This document shows positions 25,873 through 34,498 of a DNA stretch of 64,000 nucleotides, piece after piece. Each line of letters opens with the position of its first letter. Position 1 is the stretch's first letter. Source of the stretch: an uncultured delta proteobacterium (GTDB lineage: Bacteria > Myxococcota_A > Polyangia > Polyangiales > Polyangiaceae). The translations under genes were made by a program, and so were the position numbers. Where the stretch lies: the NCBI GenBank assembly GCA_903892415.1, contig CAITIQ010000234.1, positions 1 to 64,000 on the forward strand, in the 5' to 3' direction. The notes under the pieces are model-generated. The model had not been told where the DNA came from, did no database searches, and saw only the letters and a program-made list of their open reading frames with translations.

Positions 25873-28340
25873 GTCTACAGCTCCAGCTCGAGAACGGTGA
25901 ATCACTCGACGTTCGCTCGTTCAAAGTCACAGAAGCGATATCCCGGCCCTTTCGCGTGGACCTGGTAGCGGTATCGATGAACCACGACCTCGATTTCGAG
26001 GGCGCGATTGGTCGGCCCGCGGTCTTCAGGCTCACTAACGCAGCCGCCTATGTACTGGTCCCCACGCGCACGTGGGTGGGAATCTGCACGCGCTGCGAGC
26101 AAACGCGGATCGAAGCTGGTGGTCTCTCGACGTATGAGCTGACAATCGAATCGCAGCTTTGGGCGCTGGTACAACGGCGCAACCATCGCGTCTTCCAACA
26201 TCTGAACGTGCCTGCCATCGTCGCGCGCATCTTCTCCGAGTGGCAGATCGAGTTCTCCCTCGAGGTCGACCCGAAGGCCCACGCGCCGCTCGAGTTCCGC
26301 ATTCAGTACGGCGAGACCGATCTGGCGTTCGTCAGTCGTCTGCTCGAAGAGGCGGGGATCTCGTATGTCACGGTGCAAACTCCAGCTGGGATGAAGGTCG
26401 TCTTGCGAGATGCACCACAAGCGCATGATAAGCGCGCGGCGCCCCCGCTCTCCTTCGTCGATTCAGCTGCACAGGCGCAGGCCGCCCAAGTCGAGTACGC
26501 GACGTTGCTTCGCTTCCGCAGAGAGGCGCGGCCCGGAAAGGTCGTGCTCCGCGACTTCGACTTCCGCAACCCACGCTTCGATCTGGAGGCCTCCGCGAGC
26601 ATCGCAACCGGCAACGTAGAGGAGTCACTCGAGGTCTACCGATTTGCGCCGGGGCGTTTCCTAACAGAGGGCCATGCAGGCGGCGAAACCCCGGCTGCAG
26701 ATGATCGCGGCGTCGCGCGCTATCACCAACCCGCTGGCACCGCACTGGCCACGCGCTTGCTCGAGGCGGAGCGCGTTCAGCGTCGCGCTGTCAGTTTCCG
26801 AACCAACGCCTTCGACCTCGCGCCAGGTGTGGTCTTCAATATCGCCAACCATCCGAAGACCGAGCTCTTTCCGACGTCTTGGCTGCTCAGCACCGAGCTC
26901 GTCCTATCCGGGGAGGTGGGGTTCGAGTGGACGGCTGAGGTGCGCGCGGTATTCGCCGACGCCGCCTATCGACCGGAGCTGTCTACGGCCAAGCCATCCA
27001 TCTATGGCGTGCAGAGCGCCATCGTCGTCGGTCCTGAAGGCGACAAGGTCCACACTGACGAGTTTGGTCGTGTACGCGTGCAGTTTGTGTGGGACCGGGC
27101 CAAACACTTCAGCGATCTCTCCTCTTGCTGGGTTCGCGTGAGCCAGGCGTGGGCGGGCACAGGCTACGGACATGTGGTGCTACCTCGCGTGGGTCACGAG
27201 GTGCTGGTGGGCTTCGTGGACGGCAACCCCGATCAACCAATCGTCGTTGGTCGCGTCTTCAACGGCGCTCAGCAAACGCCTTACAAGCTGCCCGGTAGTA
27301 AGCTCATCAGCGCGTGGAAGAGCGACTCCAACTCGAACATCATCGTGTTCGACGATACCGCCGGAGAGGAGGGCTTTTATACCCAGGCCGAGAAGGACCG
27401 AGTGGGGATCGTTAAAAAGGACGAGACCTATCTGACCGGTGGCAAGCGTACTTTGGCAATCAAGAAGGCCTACAAGACTCTGGTCGGCGACAAGCAGGAT
27501 CACTTCGCGGGCAAGGACTACAAGATGCTCGCCGGCAACGAATGGAAGTCTCAGGCGCTGATCGAGTGGGGAGCGAAGGCCGGACTCGAGGCTGGCCTGA
27601 AGTCGGGCAAGGATATCAGCATTGCAGTGCAGCCTGTCGTGCCCTTCGTGATGGCCCTGATCGACGTGTTTCAAGCCAAAGCAAAGCTGAAGAAGCTTCT
27701 GCCGGACGGTCCGCCGGATCTCTCGGCCGTACTGCCCGACTTCACCAAAGGCGGTATCACCGTCAAGTCTGGAGCGGTCTCGAAGCCAAAGAAGCTATCC
27801 AAAGAGCAGGTCGAGTCAGGGATGGCCGACGTAATCAACCTTTTTGGGCTCGCCCTCAAGGGCAAGTCGAAGCTGGAGTTGAGCGAGCTATTGGACGAGC
27901 ACGGTCTTGAAAAGGGCATCGAACTGCTGCTCGCCGGGGTGAAGGATAGCGTGCCCAAGTCGCTGCTCAAGCTGACCGATCTCGATAGCCTGCTCGACCA
28001 CTTGCAGTCACTGCTTGCTGGTCTCGCAGATGATGATGACGGAAAGAAGGGCAGCGAGAAGGCCGGAAAAAAGAAGAAGAAGAAGGAGGAAGGTGACTTC
28101 AACCTTATCGACCTCTTACAAGATATTGCCCAAGCCATCCTCGACAAGATCGTACCGAAGACGAAGATCGAACTCGAGCATCAGAAAATCACTATCGCCA
28201 CGGACAAGGCGAAGATTGAGCTTTCCGAGGACTCGATCAAACTCAAGGCCGACAAAGACATCGAGATCAAAGCAGGCGGCTGCGTGAAGATCGAGGGCGC
28301 CAGCGTCAAAATCAAACCGAGCCCGTGCAAGTGTAAGTAG
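25869..28340 (+). CDS. vgrG: Type VI secretion tip protein VgrG, extended C-terminus
   Basis: 823 aa. Residues 1-370 are the gp27-like head; residues 379-475 are the gp5-like OB fold (DEFGRVRVQFVWDR, SCWVRVSQAWAGTGYGHVVLPRVGHEVLVGF); then the needle start (SNIIVFDDTAGEEGFYTQAEKD). After about 560 the protein departs from the standard form: a helical, Lys/Leu-rich insert of about 180 residues, a KKKKKK tract near 733-740, and a beta-repeat tail (KIELEHQKITI, KLKADKDIEIKAGG) ending in Cys-Lys (PCKCK). The extension may be an effector or a cargo dock. No core T6SS genes (tssB, tssC, tssM, clpV) are in the window. Confidence 0.9.
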   Translation: MSLQLQLENGESLDVRSFKVTEAISRPFRVDLVAVSMNHDLDFEGAIGRPAVFRLTNAAAYVLVPTRTWVGICTRCEQTRIEAGGLSTYELTIESQLWALVQRRNHRVFQHLNVPAIVARIFSEWQIEFSLEVDPKAHAPLEFRIQYGETDLAFVSRLLEEAGISYVTVQTPAGMKVVLRDAPQAHDKRAAPPLSFVDSAAQAQAAQVEYATLLRFRREARPGKVVLRDFDFRNPRFDLEASASIATGNVEESLEVYRFAPGRFLTEGHAGGETPAADDRGVARYHQPAGTALATRLLEAERVQRRAVSFRTNAFDLAPGVVFNIANHPKTELFPTSWLLSTELVLSGEVGFEWTAEVRAVFADAAYRPELSTAKPSIYGVQSAIVVGPEGDKVHTDEFGRVRVQFVWDRAKHFSDLSSCWVRVSQAWAGTGYGHVVLPRVGHEVLVGFVDGNPDQPIVVGRVFNGAQQTPYKLPGSKLISAWKSDSNSNIIVFDDTAGEEGFYTQAEKDRVGIVKKDETYLTGGKRTLAIKKAYKTLVGDKQDHFAGKDYKMLAGNEWKSQALIEWGAKAGLEAGLKSGKDISIAVQPVVPFVMALIDVFQAKAKLKKLLPDGPPDLSAVLPDFTKGGITVKSGAVSKPKKLSKEQVESGMADVINLFGLALKGKSKLELSELLDEHGLEKGIELLLAGVKDSVPKSLLKLTDLDSLLDHLQSLLAGLADDDDGKKGSEKAGKKKKKKEEGDFNLIDLLQDIAQAILDKIVPKTKIELEHQKITIATDKAKIELSEDSIKLKADKDIEIKAGGCVKIEGASVKIKPSPCKCK
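28067..28096 (+). promoter_or_regulatory. Possible -1 frameshift site within vgrG
   Basis: The heptamer A-AAA-AAG lies at 28067-28073 in the phase needed for -1 slippage. The -1 frame reads EEEEGGR and stops at 28094-28096, so slippage would yield a VgrG shortened by about 80 residues and lacking the beta-repeat tail. A weak 5-bp hairpin (AAGGT/ACCTT) follows at 28090-28106. There is no experimental support; it may simply be a Lys tract. Confidence 0.25.
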
Positions 28341-28355
28341 CTCTAGAGGGGCCGC

Positions 28356-29162
28356 TTAGCGATGGCTGCTCATCGGTTGTCGCGGCGGTAAAACCCTCGT
28401 CGGCCTGTCGCCGTCATCCCAGTAGGCCAGACGGCCGTAGTGGTCATAGAGGCTCGCTTCGTATTCCCGGCTTGGCGCTTGGCTCGGGTTCCACTCGGGG
28501 CTGCCTTTGACTTCCTCTCGCGAGAGCTCGATGTAGACGGTGCGCTGCTCCCAGCTGATGAAGTTGGTCCAGTGTGGAGCAACCAGCACCTTTTTGCCGA
28601 ATCCCCAATTGCTTGTGTCGATTACCAAGTAGCGAACCTCCCAGGTCTCGTCGTCGATGACGAAGTCGTCGATGTGGCCGATGGCGTCGTCGCTGCCTTG
28701 AATGTGGTAGCCGCGGACTTCATTGGCGCTCCTCAGATGGGCGTCAGTGTCGTCCTCCATATGCGCGCCGGCCGGCCCGTTCCAACTCCCGGCGGCAAGC
28801 CAGCTTGGGTAAGCGCCCATTCCCCAAAGGCCTGTATAGCCCCAGTAGTATGGGTAGCCGTAGTACCGATAGTAGTCGCGTTCCTGTTGTCTCGAGATGG
28901 GTTGGTTCAGGTCGACGTTCGGACTCTGCTTCACCTTGTCTCTCGTCAACGCTACGTGGAGGCAGCGGGTGGACCAATCGGCCAAGCGCAGAGAGATCGG
29001 CGAGATGAGCACGCGACGCTCCTCGAAGAAGCCATCGGTCTTGGCCACCAGGTAGCGAATCGTCCAGTGCTGATCGTCCAGCATGAAGTTCACTAGTTTG
29101 CCGATATCGCCATCGGTAGCTCTCACCGTGTAACGCTCGAGATCTTTCAGGCTTCGCAACAT
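28356..29162 (-). CDS. Tandem PRC-barrel protein (copy 2)
   Basis: 268 aa, closely related along its length to the protein encoded at 18545-19348: identical opening MLRSLKDLERY, two PRC barrels (ATDGDIGKLVNFMLDD; YHIQGSDDAIGHIDDFVIDD) and the same Tyr/Gly-rich linker (YYRYYGYPYYWGY). ATG 29162 is preferred over the in-frame start at 29258 because it matches the paralogue and follows a ribosome-binding site (GGAAGGAA). It faces the vgrG gene and ends 16 bp from it. Probable binding or stress role. Confidence 0.85.
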   Translation of the reverse strand: MLRSLKDLERYTVRATDGDIGKLVNFMLDDQHWTIRYLVAKTDGFFEERRVLISPISLRLADWSTRCLHVALTRDKVKQSPNVDLNQPISRQQERDYYRYYGYPYYWGYTGLWGMGAYPSWLAAGSWNGPAGAHMEDDTDAHLRSANEVRGYHIQGSDDAIGHIDDFVIDDETWEVRYLVIDTSNWGFGKKVLVAPHWTNFISWEQRTVYIELSREEVKGSPEWNPSQAPSREYEASLYDHYGRLAYWDDGDRPTRVLPPRQPMSSHR

Positions 29163-29532
29163 GGGAGTTCCTTCCTCGACGCGAACGAATGTGCGACGGG
29201 CGATCTCGCCTTCGTCAGCTGAATGGCTGCAGCAAGGAGCGAGCCGCGCTCGTCGCAACGTGACCGTCGAATGGGTGATGCGCGTTAATAGGCGGGTAGC
29301 GTGCGAACCACGCAGTCAGGCGGCTCGACAGTGCCTGCGTTTTCGCCACGGTTGTGCCTTAGCCGCACAGTCGTGCTCACGCTTCCGAAACGAGAGCGGT
29401 AGAGCCGCTTAGCGGTTTACGGGCTGCGCCGCGCGGACCGCATCGTGCATCCTTCGCTGAGCATGCTCGTGCTGCTATCGAATCAGCTGTCACAAGAGCC
29501 CCGCGGCTCACTCGGCCTTCAAACAGGTCGAC
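29163..29532. other. Intergenic region, 370 bp
   Basis: Divergent gap between PRC-barrel copy 2 (minus) and the YihY-type gene (plus). Frames inside lack protein character. Apart from the ribosome-binding site just before 29162, I found no promoter, dyad or RNA feature I could support. Confidence 0.4.
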
Positions 29533-30393
29533 GTGCCGGCTCGGTTTGAGCGATGGCTGCAAAGGGCCTGGAGCGTCACCCAGCTTGCTACCCGAAGGTT
29601 TGTGCGCATCGACGGCTCACAGTGGGCGAGTTCCTTTGCCTTCAATGCGTTCTTCTCGTTATTCCCACTCATAATTCTATTCGTCACGCTCGCGTCCTTC
29701 TTCGTCGACCGACATATCGCCGGGCAGGCGATCGTCTCGTACTTGGAAGGCTATGTTCCGCTCGATGGTGAAATGCGAGCGCGAGTGTTCGGGGCCATCA
29801 GCGACGTTATCGAGGCCCGCGAGCAGGCGGGTATCGTCGCGTTGCTCAGTTTGGTATGGGCTGCGCTCCAGTGTTTCACCACGCTCGTCCTCGCGACAAA
29901 CCGGGCTTGGGATGAGCAGGCTCACAGCTGGTGGCGGCTCCCGCTGCGAGGAATGGCGCTACTTGGTGTCACTGCCGGGGCGGTGCTCTTGGGCATGGCC
30001 GCTCCGGTGTTGGCGAGCATTGGGAAGTCGTGGCTGTTCCCGGCGCAAGAACTCAGTGCCGCGGTCTATGCGCTTTGGGGCGTCGTCGTTCCCCTTTTGG
30101 TTCTGTTTCTCAGCCTAAGCTTCTTTTACCGGCTGGCGCCGCGAAGGACGAAGCGATTCTCCGAGGTCTGGGTTGCGGCGGCGTGCACCACCGTGTTGCT
30201 ACAGGCAACCGAGAGTCTTTTCGTCGTCTACCTCAGACACACCGTGACGCTGAGCGCCGTGTACGGAGTATTCGGAGGGATTATGGCGCTATTGTTTTGG
30301 ATCTACCTCTCCGGCTGCGGCTTTATCTTTGGCGCTTGTTTGTGCTCTGCGCTGGCTGAAAGCGGCTCGGCATTGGCCCAGCCGGCTGGCTGA
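29533..30393 (+). CDS. YihY/BrkB-family membrane protein
   Basis: 286 aa, six predicted membrane helices. Family signs include the N-terminal SSFAFNAFFSLFPLIILFVTL, the long helical segment with ISDVIEAREQAGIVALLSLVW, and the last-helix region YGVFGGIMALLFWIYLSGCGFIFGA. Members are inner-membrane proteins once thought to be RNase BN; their role is uncertain. The start is GTG 29533. The last codons lie in a 34-bp tandem duplication that changes the final residues. Confidence 0.88.
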   Translation: MPARFERWLQRAWSVTQLATRRFVRIDGSQWASSFAFNAFFSLFPLIILFVTLASFFVDRHIAGQAIVSYLEGYVPLDGEMRARVFGAISDVIEAREQAGIVALLSLVWAALQCFTTLVLATNRAWDEQAHSWWRLPLRGMALLGVTAGAVLLGMAAPVLASIGKSWLFPAQELSAAVYALWGVVVPLLVLFLSLSFFYRLAPRRTKRFSEVWVAAACTTVLLQATESLFVVYLRHTVTLSAVYGVFGGIMALLFWIYLSGCGFIFGACLCSALAESGSALAQPAG

Positions 30394-30419
30394 AAGCGGC
30401 TCGGCATTGGCCCAGCCGG
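30351..30419 (+). repeat. 34-bp tandem duplication at the YihY-type 3' end
   Basis: Two perfect copies, 30351-30384 and 30385-30418, of a 34-bp unit. Because 34 is not a multiple of three, the second copy is read in another frame. The protein now ends QPAG followed by TGA at 30391-30393, while the unduplicated form would end QPDS at the TGA that now lies just past copy 2. The perfect identity suggests a recent event. Confidence 0.9.
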
Positions 30420-30430
30420 ATAGCTGAGGC

Positions 30431-31333
30431 TCAGTCACAGCTTTTGTTCATAGCCTTCGCCGCCGTCTCGTAGCCCTCGAGCGCTTGTTTGCAGCCCTCG
30501 ACCGGCATCATTCCTTTCTCGAAGCTGTCGCACGCCTGCGCCCCCGCGCCTTGCGAGACTACTTTGCAGCACGCTGCTGCGCGGGCGCAGACGCCCTTGC
30601 TCTTGGTTTTCTTCTTGGCTGGAGCGTCCGCTGACTCCTCCTCGTCCCCAGCATCAGAGCCGGAATTGCGTCCGAGCAGTGAATCCCAATCGATGAAGGT
30701 GTAGCCCAAGATGACCGTGACCGGCAGGACCGAGATCGCCGTGATGATGATCACGCGTGGCATCGCACTCTTGTAGTTGGGGGTCATCACGCTGACGCCC
30801 ATCGGTTGGCCGAGGCCCGGTTGCCGATAGCCTTGTTGTTGTGGAAAGCCTTGCTGCTGCGGAAAGCCTTGTTGCTGCGGAAAGCCTTGTTGCTGCGGAA
30901 AGCCTTGTTGCTGCGGAAAGCCTTGTTGCTGCGGAAAGCCTTGTTGCTGCGAACCTTGCATCAGCGTCCCAGCGAGCGCGAGTCGCTGCGGATTGTGTGG
31001 ATCGATCCGCAGCTCGACCAGTGCTCCTGGCTGCACCGACGGGATCTGAAGTTCACTCACGAGCTGTTGAAACGTGGTCGTGTAAACGGTGCCGTTGATC
31101 GGTGACTGAACCTCTACGGTGAGCACGAGGTTCAAGTGGCGATGACCCATCACCGCCACCGAGCCGCCCGTCGTCCCTAGCTGGAGGATGCGCCCGCGCG
31201 CTGGGAGCCCCGTGCGAAGCAGCTCATCTGTCTTCGCCTGGCCCTTCATCAGGGCGGTCAGGATCACCACCACCATCACGATCGGGACGATGGCACTCAA
31301 GGCGATGATTAGACCGGTAGGCACTGTCGCCAA
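30431..31333 (-). CDS. Two-helix membrane protein with QQQGFP repeats
   Basis: 300 aa. An N-terminal helix (LIIALSAIVPIVMVVVILTAL), a beta-rich domain about 45-120 (RGRILQLGTTGG, VELRIDPHNPQRLALAG), a low-complexity region at about 128-165 with six exact QQQGFP units, a second helix (VIIITAISVLPVTVILGYTF), an acidic/Lys segment and a C-terminal domain with six Cys (CARAAACCKV, QACDSF, VEGC, SCD). The middle domain resembles DUF3592-like proteins by inference. The function is unknown. Confidence 0.65.
   Translation of the reverse strand: MATVPTGLIIALSAIVPIVMVVVILTALMKGQAKTDELLRTGLPARGRILQLGTTGGSVAVMGHRHLNLVLTVEVQSPINGTVYTTTFQQLVSELQIPSVQPGALVELRIDPHNPQRLALAGTLMQGSQQQGFPQQQGFPQQQGFPQQQGFPQQQGFPQQQGFPQQQGYRQPGLGQPMGVSVMTPNYKSAMPRVIIITAISVLPVTVILGYTFIDWDSLLGRNSGSDAGDEEESADAPAKKKTKSKGVCARAAACCKVVSQGAGAQACDSFEKGMMPVEGCKQALEGYETAAKAMNKSCD
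30843..30950 (-). repeat. Six 18-bp in-frame tandem repeats
   Basis: Six contiguous 18-bp units, each coding QQQGFP on the minus strand. Five are identical and the first (30843-30860) differs at one base. Being in frame and nearly identical, the array can change copy number without breaking the gene. Confidence 0.95.
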
Positions 31334-31380
31334 GGTACTGGTTCCGCGACTTCTCGCGAAGTCGAATTGGCTTCGCCGCC

Positions 31381-32031
31381 TCAGTCCGCGGAAGTGGCTC
31401 GCCGACTCTTGAGCCTCGCGCGAACGCGGTCGACCAGCGCAGGGTCGGCTACGTCCGGATGGCCTGAACGAAAAGGCGGCGCTGGGTCGTATTCGAGGCC
31501 GAGTTGCAGCTCCTTGGCGAAGGGCTCTCCCGCAAGCTCAGCGGCCAGCATCAAACCAAAGTCGATCCCGGCGGTAACTCCGCCGGCCGTGATGCGATTG
31601 CGATCGCGGACCACGCGACCCTTCGTCACCGTAGCTCCTAGGGCGCTCAGCTCGTCCAAGTAGGCCCAATGGGTCGTCGCGTGAAAGCCATCGAGTAACC
31701 CGGCTGCGCCCAGCACGAGCGCGCCGGTGCAAACCGAGGTTACGTAGCGCGCCGTTGCGCCTTGCTGACGCAAGAAGCCAAGGACCTGCTCGTCGGCCAT
31801 CAGATCGACCTGACCAATGCCGCCGGGAACGAACACCACATCGAGCGGCGGACATTGGGCGAAGGTCATCGTCGGCAACAAGCCGAAGCCAGCCTCGGTA
31901 TGCACTGGAGCGAGTGACTTCCACACCAGGTGGACCTGCGTATCAGGGATGCGGTGGAAGAACTCATAGGGCCCCGTGAGGTCGAGCTGGGTGAGGCGAG
32001 GGAAGAGCAGCATCCCAATGTGCGTGGTCAT
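31381..32031 (-). CDS. DJ-1/PfpI family protein
   Basis: 216 aa, a class I glutamine-amidotransferase-like fold of the isonitrile-hydratase branch. Residues VFVPGGIGQVDLM and the nucleophile elbow VTSVCTGALVLGAAGLLDG carry the catalytic Cys; TTHWAYLDEL and DRNRITAGGVTAGIDFGLML follow as in the family. ATG 32031 is preferred; ATG 32040 is possible. Members include isocyanide hydratases and AraC-linked sensors; the substrate here cannot be inferred. Confidence 0.85.
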   Translation of the reverse strand: MTTHIGMLLFPRLTQLDLTGPYEFFHRIPDTQVHLVWKSLAPVHTEAGFGLLPTMTFAQCPPLDVVFVPGGIGQVDLMADEQVLGFLRQQGATARYVTSVCTGALVLGAAGLLDGFHATTHWAYLDELSALGATVTKGRVVRDRNRITAGGVTAGIDFGLMLAAELAGEPFAKELQLGLEYDPAPPFRSGHPDVADPALVDRVRARLKSRRATSAD

Positions 32032-32168
32032 AGCGAACATAGTGGCGATTGAAGCCAAGTACAGCCAGAACAATGGCTGTCCCTTGGGTCGTCGTTCAGC
32101 CGTCTTTAGTGCGAAGGAAGGCTCGGACCGCTCACTGGAGAGCGCCAGTCGAGCCTCGAAGGTGCTCT

Positions 32169-32771
32169 ATGTACTCACGCGAATTGACTCTGGCGATCCT
32201 GCTCTGCGTTGGCTGCGGCGCGAGCGAGGACTCAACCGTAAGCCCCGCTGAACTCGATGACCGCTCGCAGCTCACCGGCCTCGCAGGCACATGGCGCGAC
32301 CCGGCCCCCTATGCGTACGGCGAGGCCTTCGGCGCGCGTGAGTTTACCTTCGATGAAGGCAAGTGGACGCTCCGATTTACGCTATCGCTGGACCCAGCGG
32401 GCGAGCTGCCGGTGTTCGACTTTCGCACCAATGGTCGCTACGAGGTAGGCTCCTCCGCCAAGGGAATCGATGGCGCCTTCGAGGCCGTCTTTCACGAGGA
32501 GCAAAAGTTTCTAACGCTTCGCACGAGCGATACCAAGCTCGCGCAGGCTTTCGGCTTCACTCTGTGCGGACTCACGCCGAACATCGAGAAAGACATCTCG
32601 AAGACCGGTTGTTCAGCCTGGAAGCCAGTCGCGCAGTGTCCCTCCGACTACGACCTATTGGCGCTGGTCGATGAGGGGCGGCTCGCCTTCGGGGTGCGCC
32701 CCGCTGACAATGATATGTGCAGCCCGGACAAGCGACCTACGGCGCTAACTGCGCCGGTGCACAAGATCTAA
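32169..32771 (+). CDS. Lipoprotein, function unknown
   Basis: 200 aa from ATG 32169, whose signal peptide ends in lipobox CVGC (about Cys16). The earlier in-frame start at 32049 adds an Arg-rich stretch not expected before a signal peptide. The mature domain reads as a lipocalin-like beta structure (GTWRDP, YGEAFGAREFTFDEGKWTLRFTL, RYEVGSSA) with four Cys. Probably periplasmic or surface located. Confidence 0.6.
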   Translation: MYSRELTLAILLCVGCGASEDSTVSPAELDDRSQLTGLAGTWRDPAPYAYGEAFGAREFTFDEGKWTLRFTLSLDPAGELPVFDFRTNGRYEVGSSAKGIDGAFEAVFHEEQKFLTLRTSDTKLAQAFGFTLCGLTPNIEKDISKTGCSAWKPVAQCPSDYDLLALVDEGRLAFGVRPADNDMCSPDKRPTALTAPVHKI

Positions 32772-32850
32772 AGAGCCTTGGTCCTTTGCTGACGTCGACG
32801 ATCGTCCTTTGAGCAGGGTCACGCTTCGCGCAAGATCCGAGGAGTAATCT

Positions 32851-33216
32851 GTGCAGTACCTATTGATGTTCAATTCACCAGTATCTGACCTCGAGCGAAA
32901 GCCCGAGGACCCTGATTCGGCCGACTATTGGGAGTCCTGGCGGCTCTATATGAAGGAGATTTACGCGGCCGGCGTGGTCAAGAGCGGTAACGCGTTGGCT
33001 TCGCCCTTCAGCGGTACGACGATTCGCCTTCGAGACGGTAAGCGGCAGGTTCATGACGGTCCCTTCGCCGATACCAAGGAGCTGCTTGGCGGCTATCTCG
33101 TAATCGAGGTGCCCTCCCTCGATGAGGCCATGCACTGGGCGTCCAAGAGCCCCAGTTCGCTCGTCGGCAGCACGGAGATAAGACCGCTCGCTGACGTGAG
33201 TAAGGTCGTCGGTTGA
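32851..33216 (+). CDS. YCII-related (DGPF-type) protein
   Basis: 121 aa with the YCII/DGPF fold: an N-terminal YLLMFNSP strand, the signature DGPFADTKELLGGYLVIEV and the helix LDEAMHWASKSP. The family is ferredoxin-like and usually sits beside ECF42 sigma factors, as here. Its role is unknown. The stop codon overlaps the TTG start of the sigma-factor gene by 4 bp. Confidence 0.88.
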   Translation: MQYLLMFNSPVSDLERKPEDPDSADYWESWRLYMKEIYAAGVVKSGNALASPFSGTTIRLRDGKRQVHDGPFADTKELLGGYLVIEVPSLDEAMHWASKSPSSLVGSTEIRPLADVSKVVG

Positions 33217-34493
33217 CCGAGGCGGCGAGGCGAGCCGCCGCAACCTTCGCGGCGAGAGAGTCGTACGGGCGCATGCTCGCGTACCTCGCTAAACGTTGGC
33301 GGGACGTTACCGCCGCGGAGGATGCGCTCTCAGCAGCCTTCGAGCAGGCGCTCGTGCATTGGCCAGCCGAAGGCGTGCCGGAAGCCCCGGAGCGCTGGCT
33401 GCTCGCCGTAGCCCACCGCAGGTTGACCGACTACGCCCGCCATATCGCCGTGCGTAAGCGCCCTGCCGTTCTGGCGGCGCTAACGGCGGCAGTCGAGAGC
33501 GTTGAGATGGGAGCTTTTTCGATGCCCGATGATCGCCTGCGCTTAATGATGGTTTGCGCACATCCAGCGATTGACGAAGCCATACGGCCAGCGCTCATCC
33601 TGCAGCTGGTGCTCGGGCTGGAGGTCAAGGTGATGGCGCCACTATTCGTGTTGCCTGAGCCGACACTCAACAAGCGACTCGTTCGCGCCAAGGCGAAGAT
33701 CCGTGAGGCGGGACTACGCTTTGAGGAGCCCGAACCTGCGGAACTTGGCGATCGCGTTCACGCTGTGCTCGAGGCGCTCTACGCCGCCTACGTGTGCGGT
33801 GCTGACCGCGAAGAAGCGGCAGACTTGCGTCAAGAGGCGGTCTTCCTCGTGCAGCTTGTCGAGCAGACTTTGCCGCAGAATGCCGAGGCGCTCGGATGCT
33901 CCGCGTTGATCTCGCTGTGCGAAGCTCGTCGGCGCGCCCTGCTTGGTACTGGCTTCTCGATCGTCCCGCTCGATGAGCAGGACGTCTCGCTTTGGGATGA
34001 AGCCTTGCTCGCGCGCGGCTTCCAATCGCTTGCGCGCGCGGCAGCTTGCGGACAAGGCGCAGGTCCATTTCAGCTCGAAGCGGCCATCCAAGCTGCGCAT
34101 TGTTACCGCGCCCGCTCGGGCTCGACTGCGTGGTAGGAGATCGCCGTGCTGTACGAGCGTCTGATCGAAGTCGGCCCCACGCTTGGAGGTTACGTAGGCC
34201 GAGCGATCGCCATTGCTTACGCAGCAGATTCTGTCTCCGAGATCCAACGGCGCAGTCGCATGTTTTCAGCGTGAGTTTGACTGGGCGCGCTCGGTTTGGC
34301 TCAGTTGGACGCCCTGCCGATCCCTGACCGCGGGCGCTACCAGCCTTATTGGCTGGCGAAGGCCCACCTGTCTGAGCGCTGCGGCGACCGACGTCCGGCG
34401 CGCGAAGCGCTTGACCGAGCGCTCAGTCTGACGCTTTCGTCGCGTCAAGCTCGCTTCATCGAACGGTGGCGTTCGCGGCTCGCCGATGCCTGA
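33213..34493 (+). pseudogene. ECF42-like sigma factor with nonsense and frameshift mutations
   Basis: From TTG 33213 the protein runs 307 aa to an amber codon at 34134-34136. Sigma regions 2 and 4 (about 10-75 and 110-165: LAYLAKRWRDVTAAEDALSAAF; LILQLVLGLEVKVMAPLFVLPEPTLNKRL) and the DUF6596-like middle are intact. Right after the stop the same frame continues with family-like sequence (EIAVLYERLIEVGPTLGGYV), and the final TPR-like part is in another frame at 34296-34493 (QPYWLAKAHLSERCGD, REALDRALSLT). The C-terminal domain has thus been lost by a stop and a frameshift. The shortened protein could still bind core polymerase. Confidence 0.75.
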
Positions 34494-34498
34494 CCAGG

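Noticed and set aside
25869..28340. Complete type VI secretion locus
   Set aside because: Only VgrG and a DUF2169 adaptor are present; no sheath, baseplate, membrane-complex or ClpV genes occur in the window.
30843..30950. CRISPR array
   Set aside because: The repeats are contiguous 18-bp coding units without spacers.
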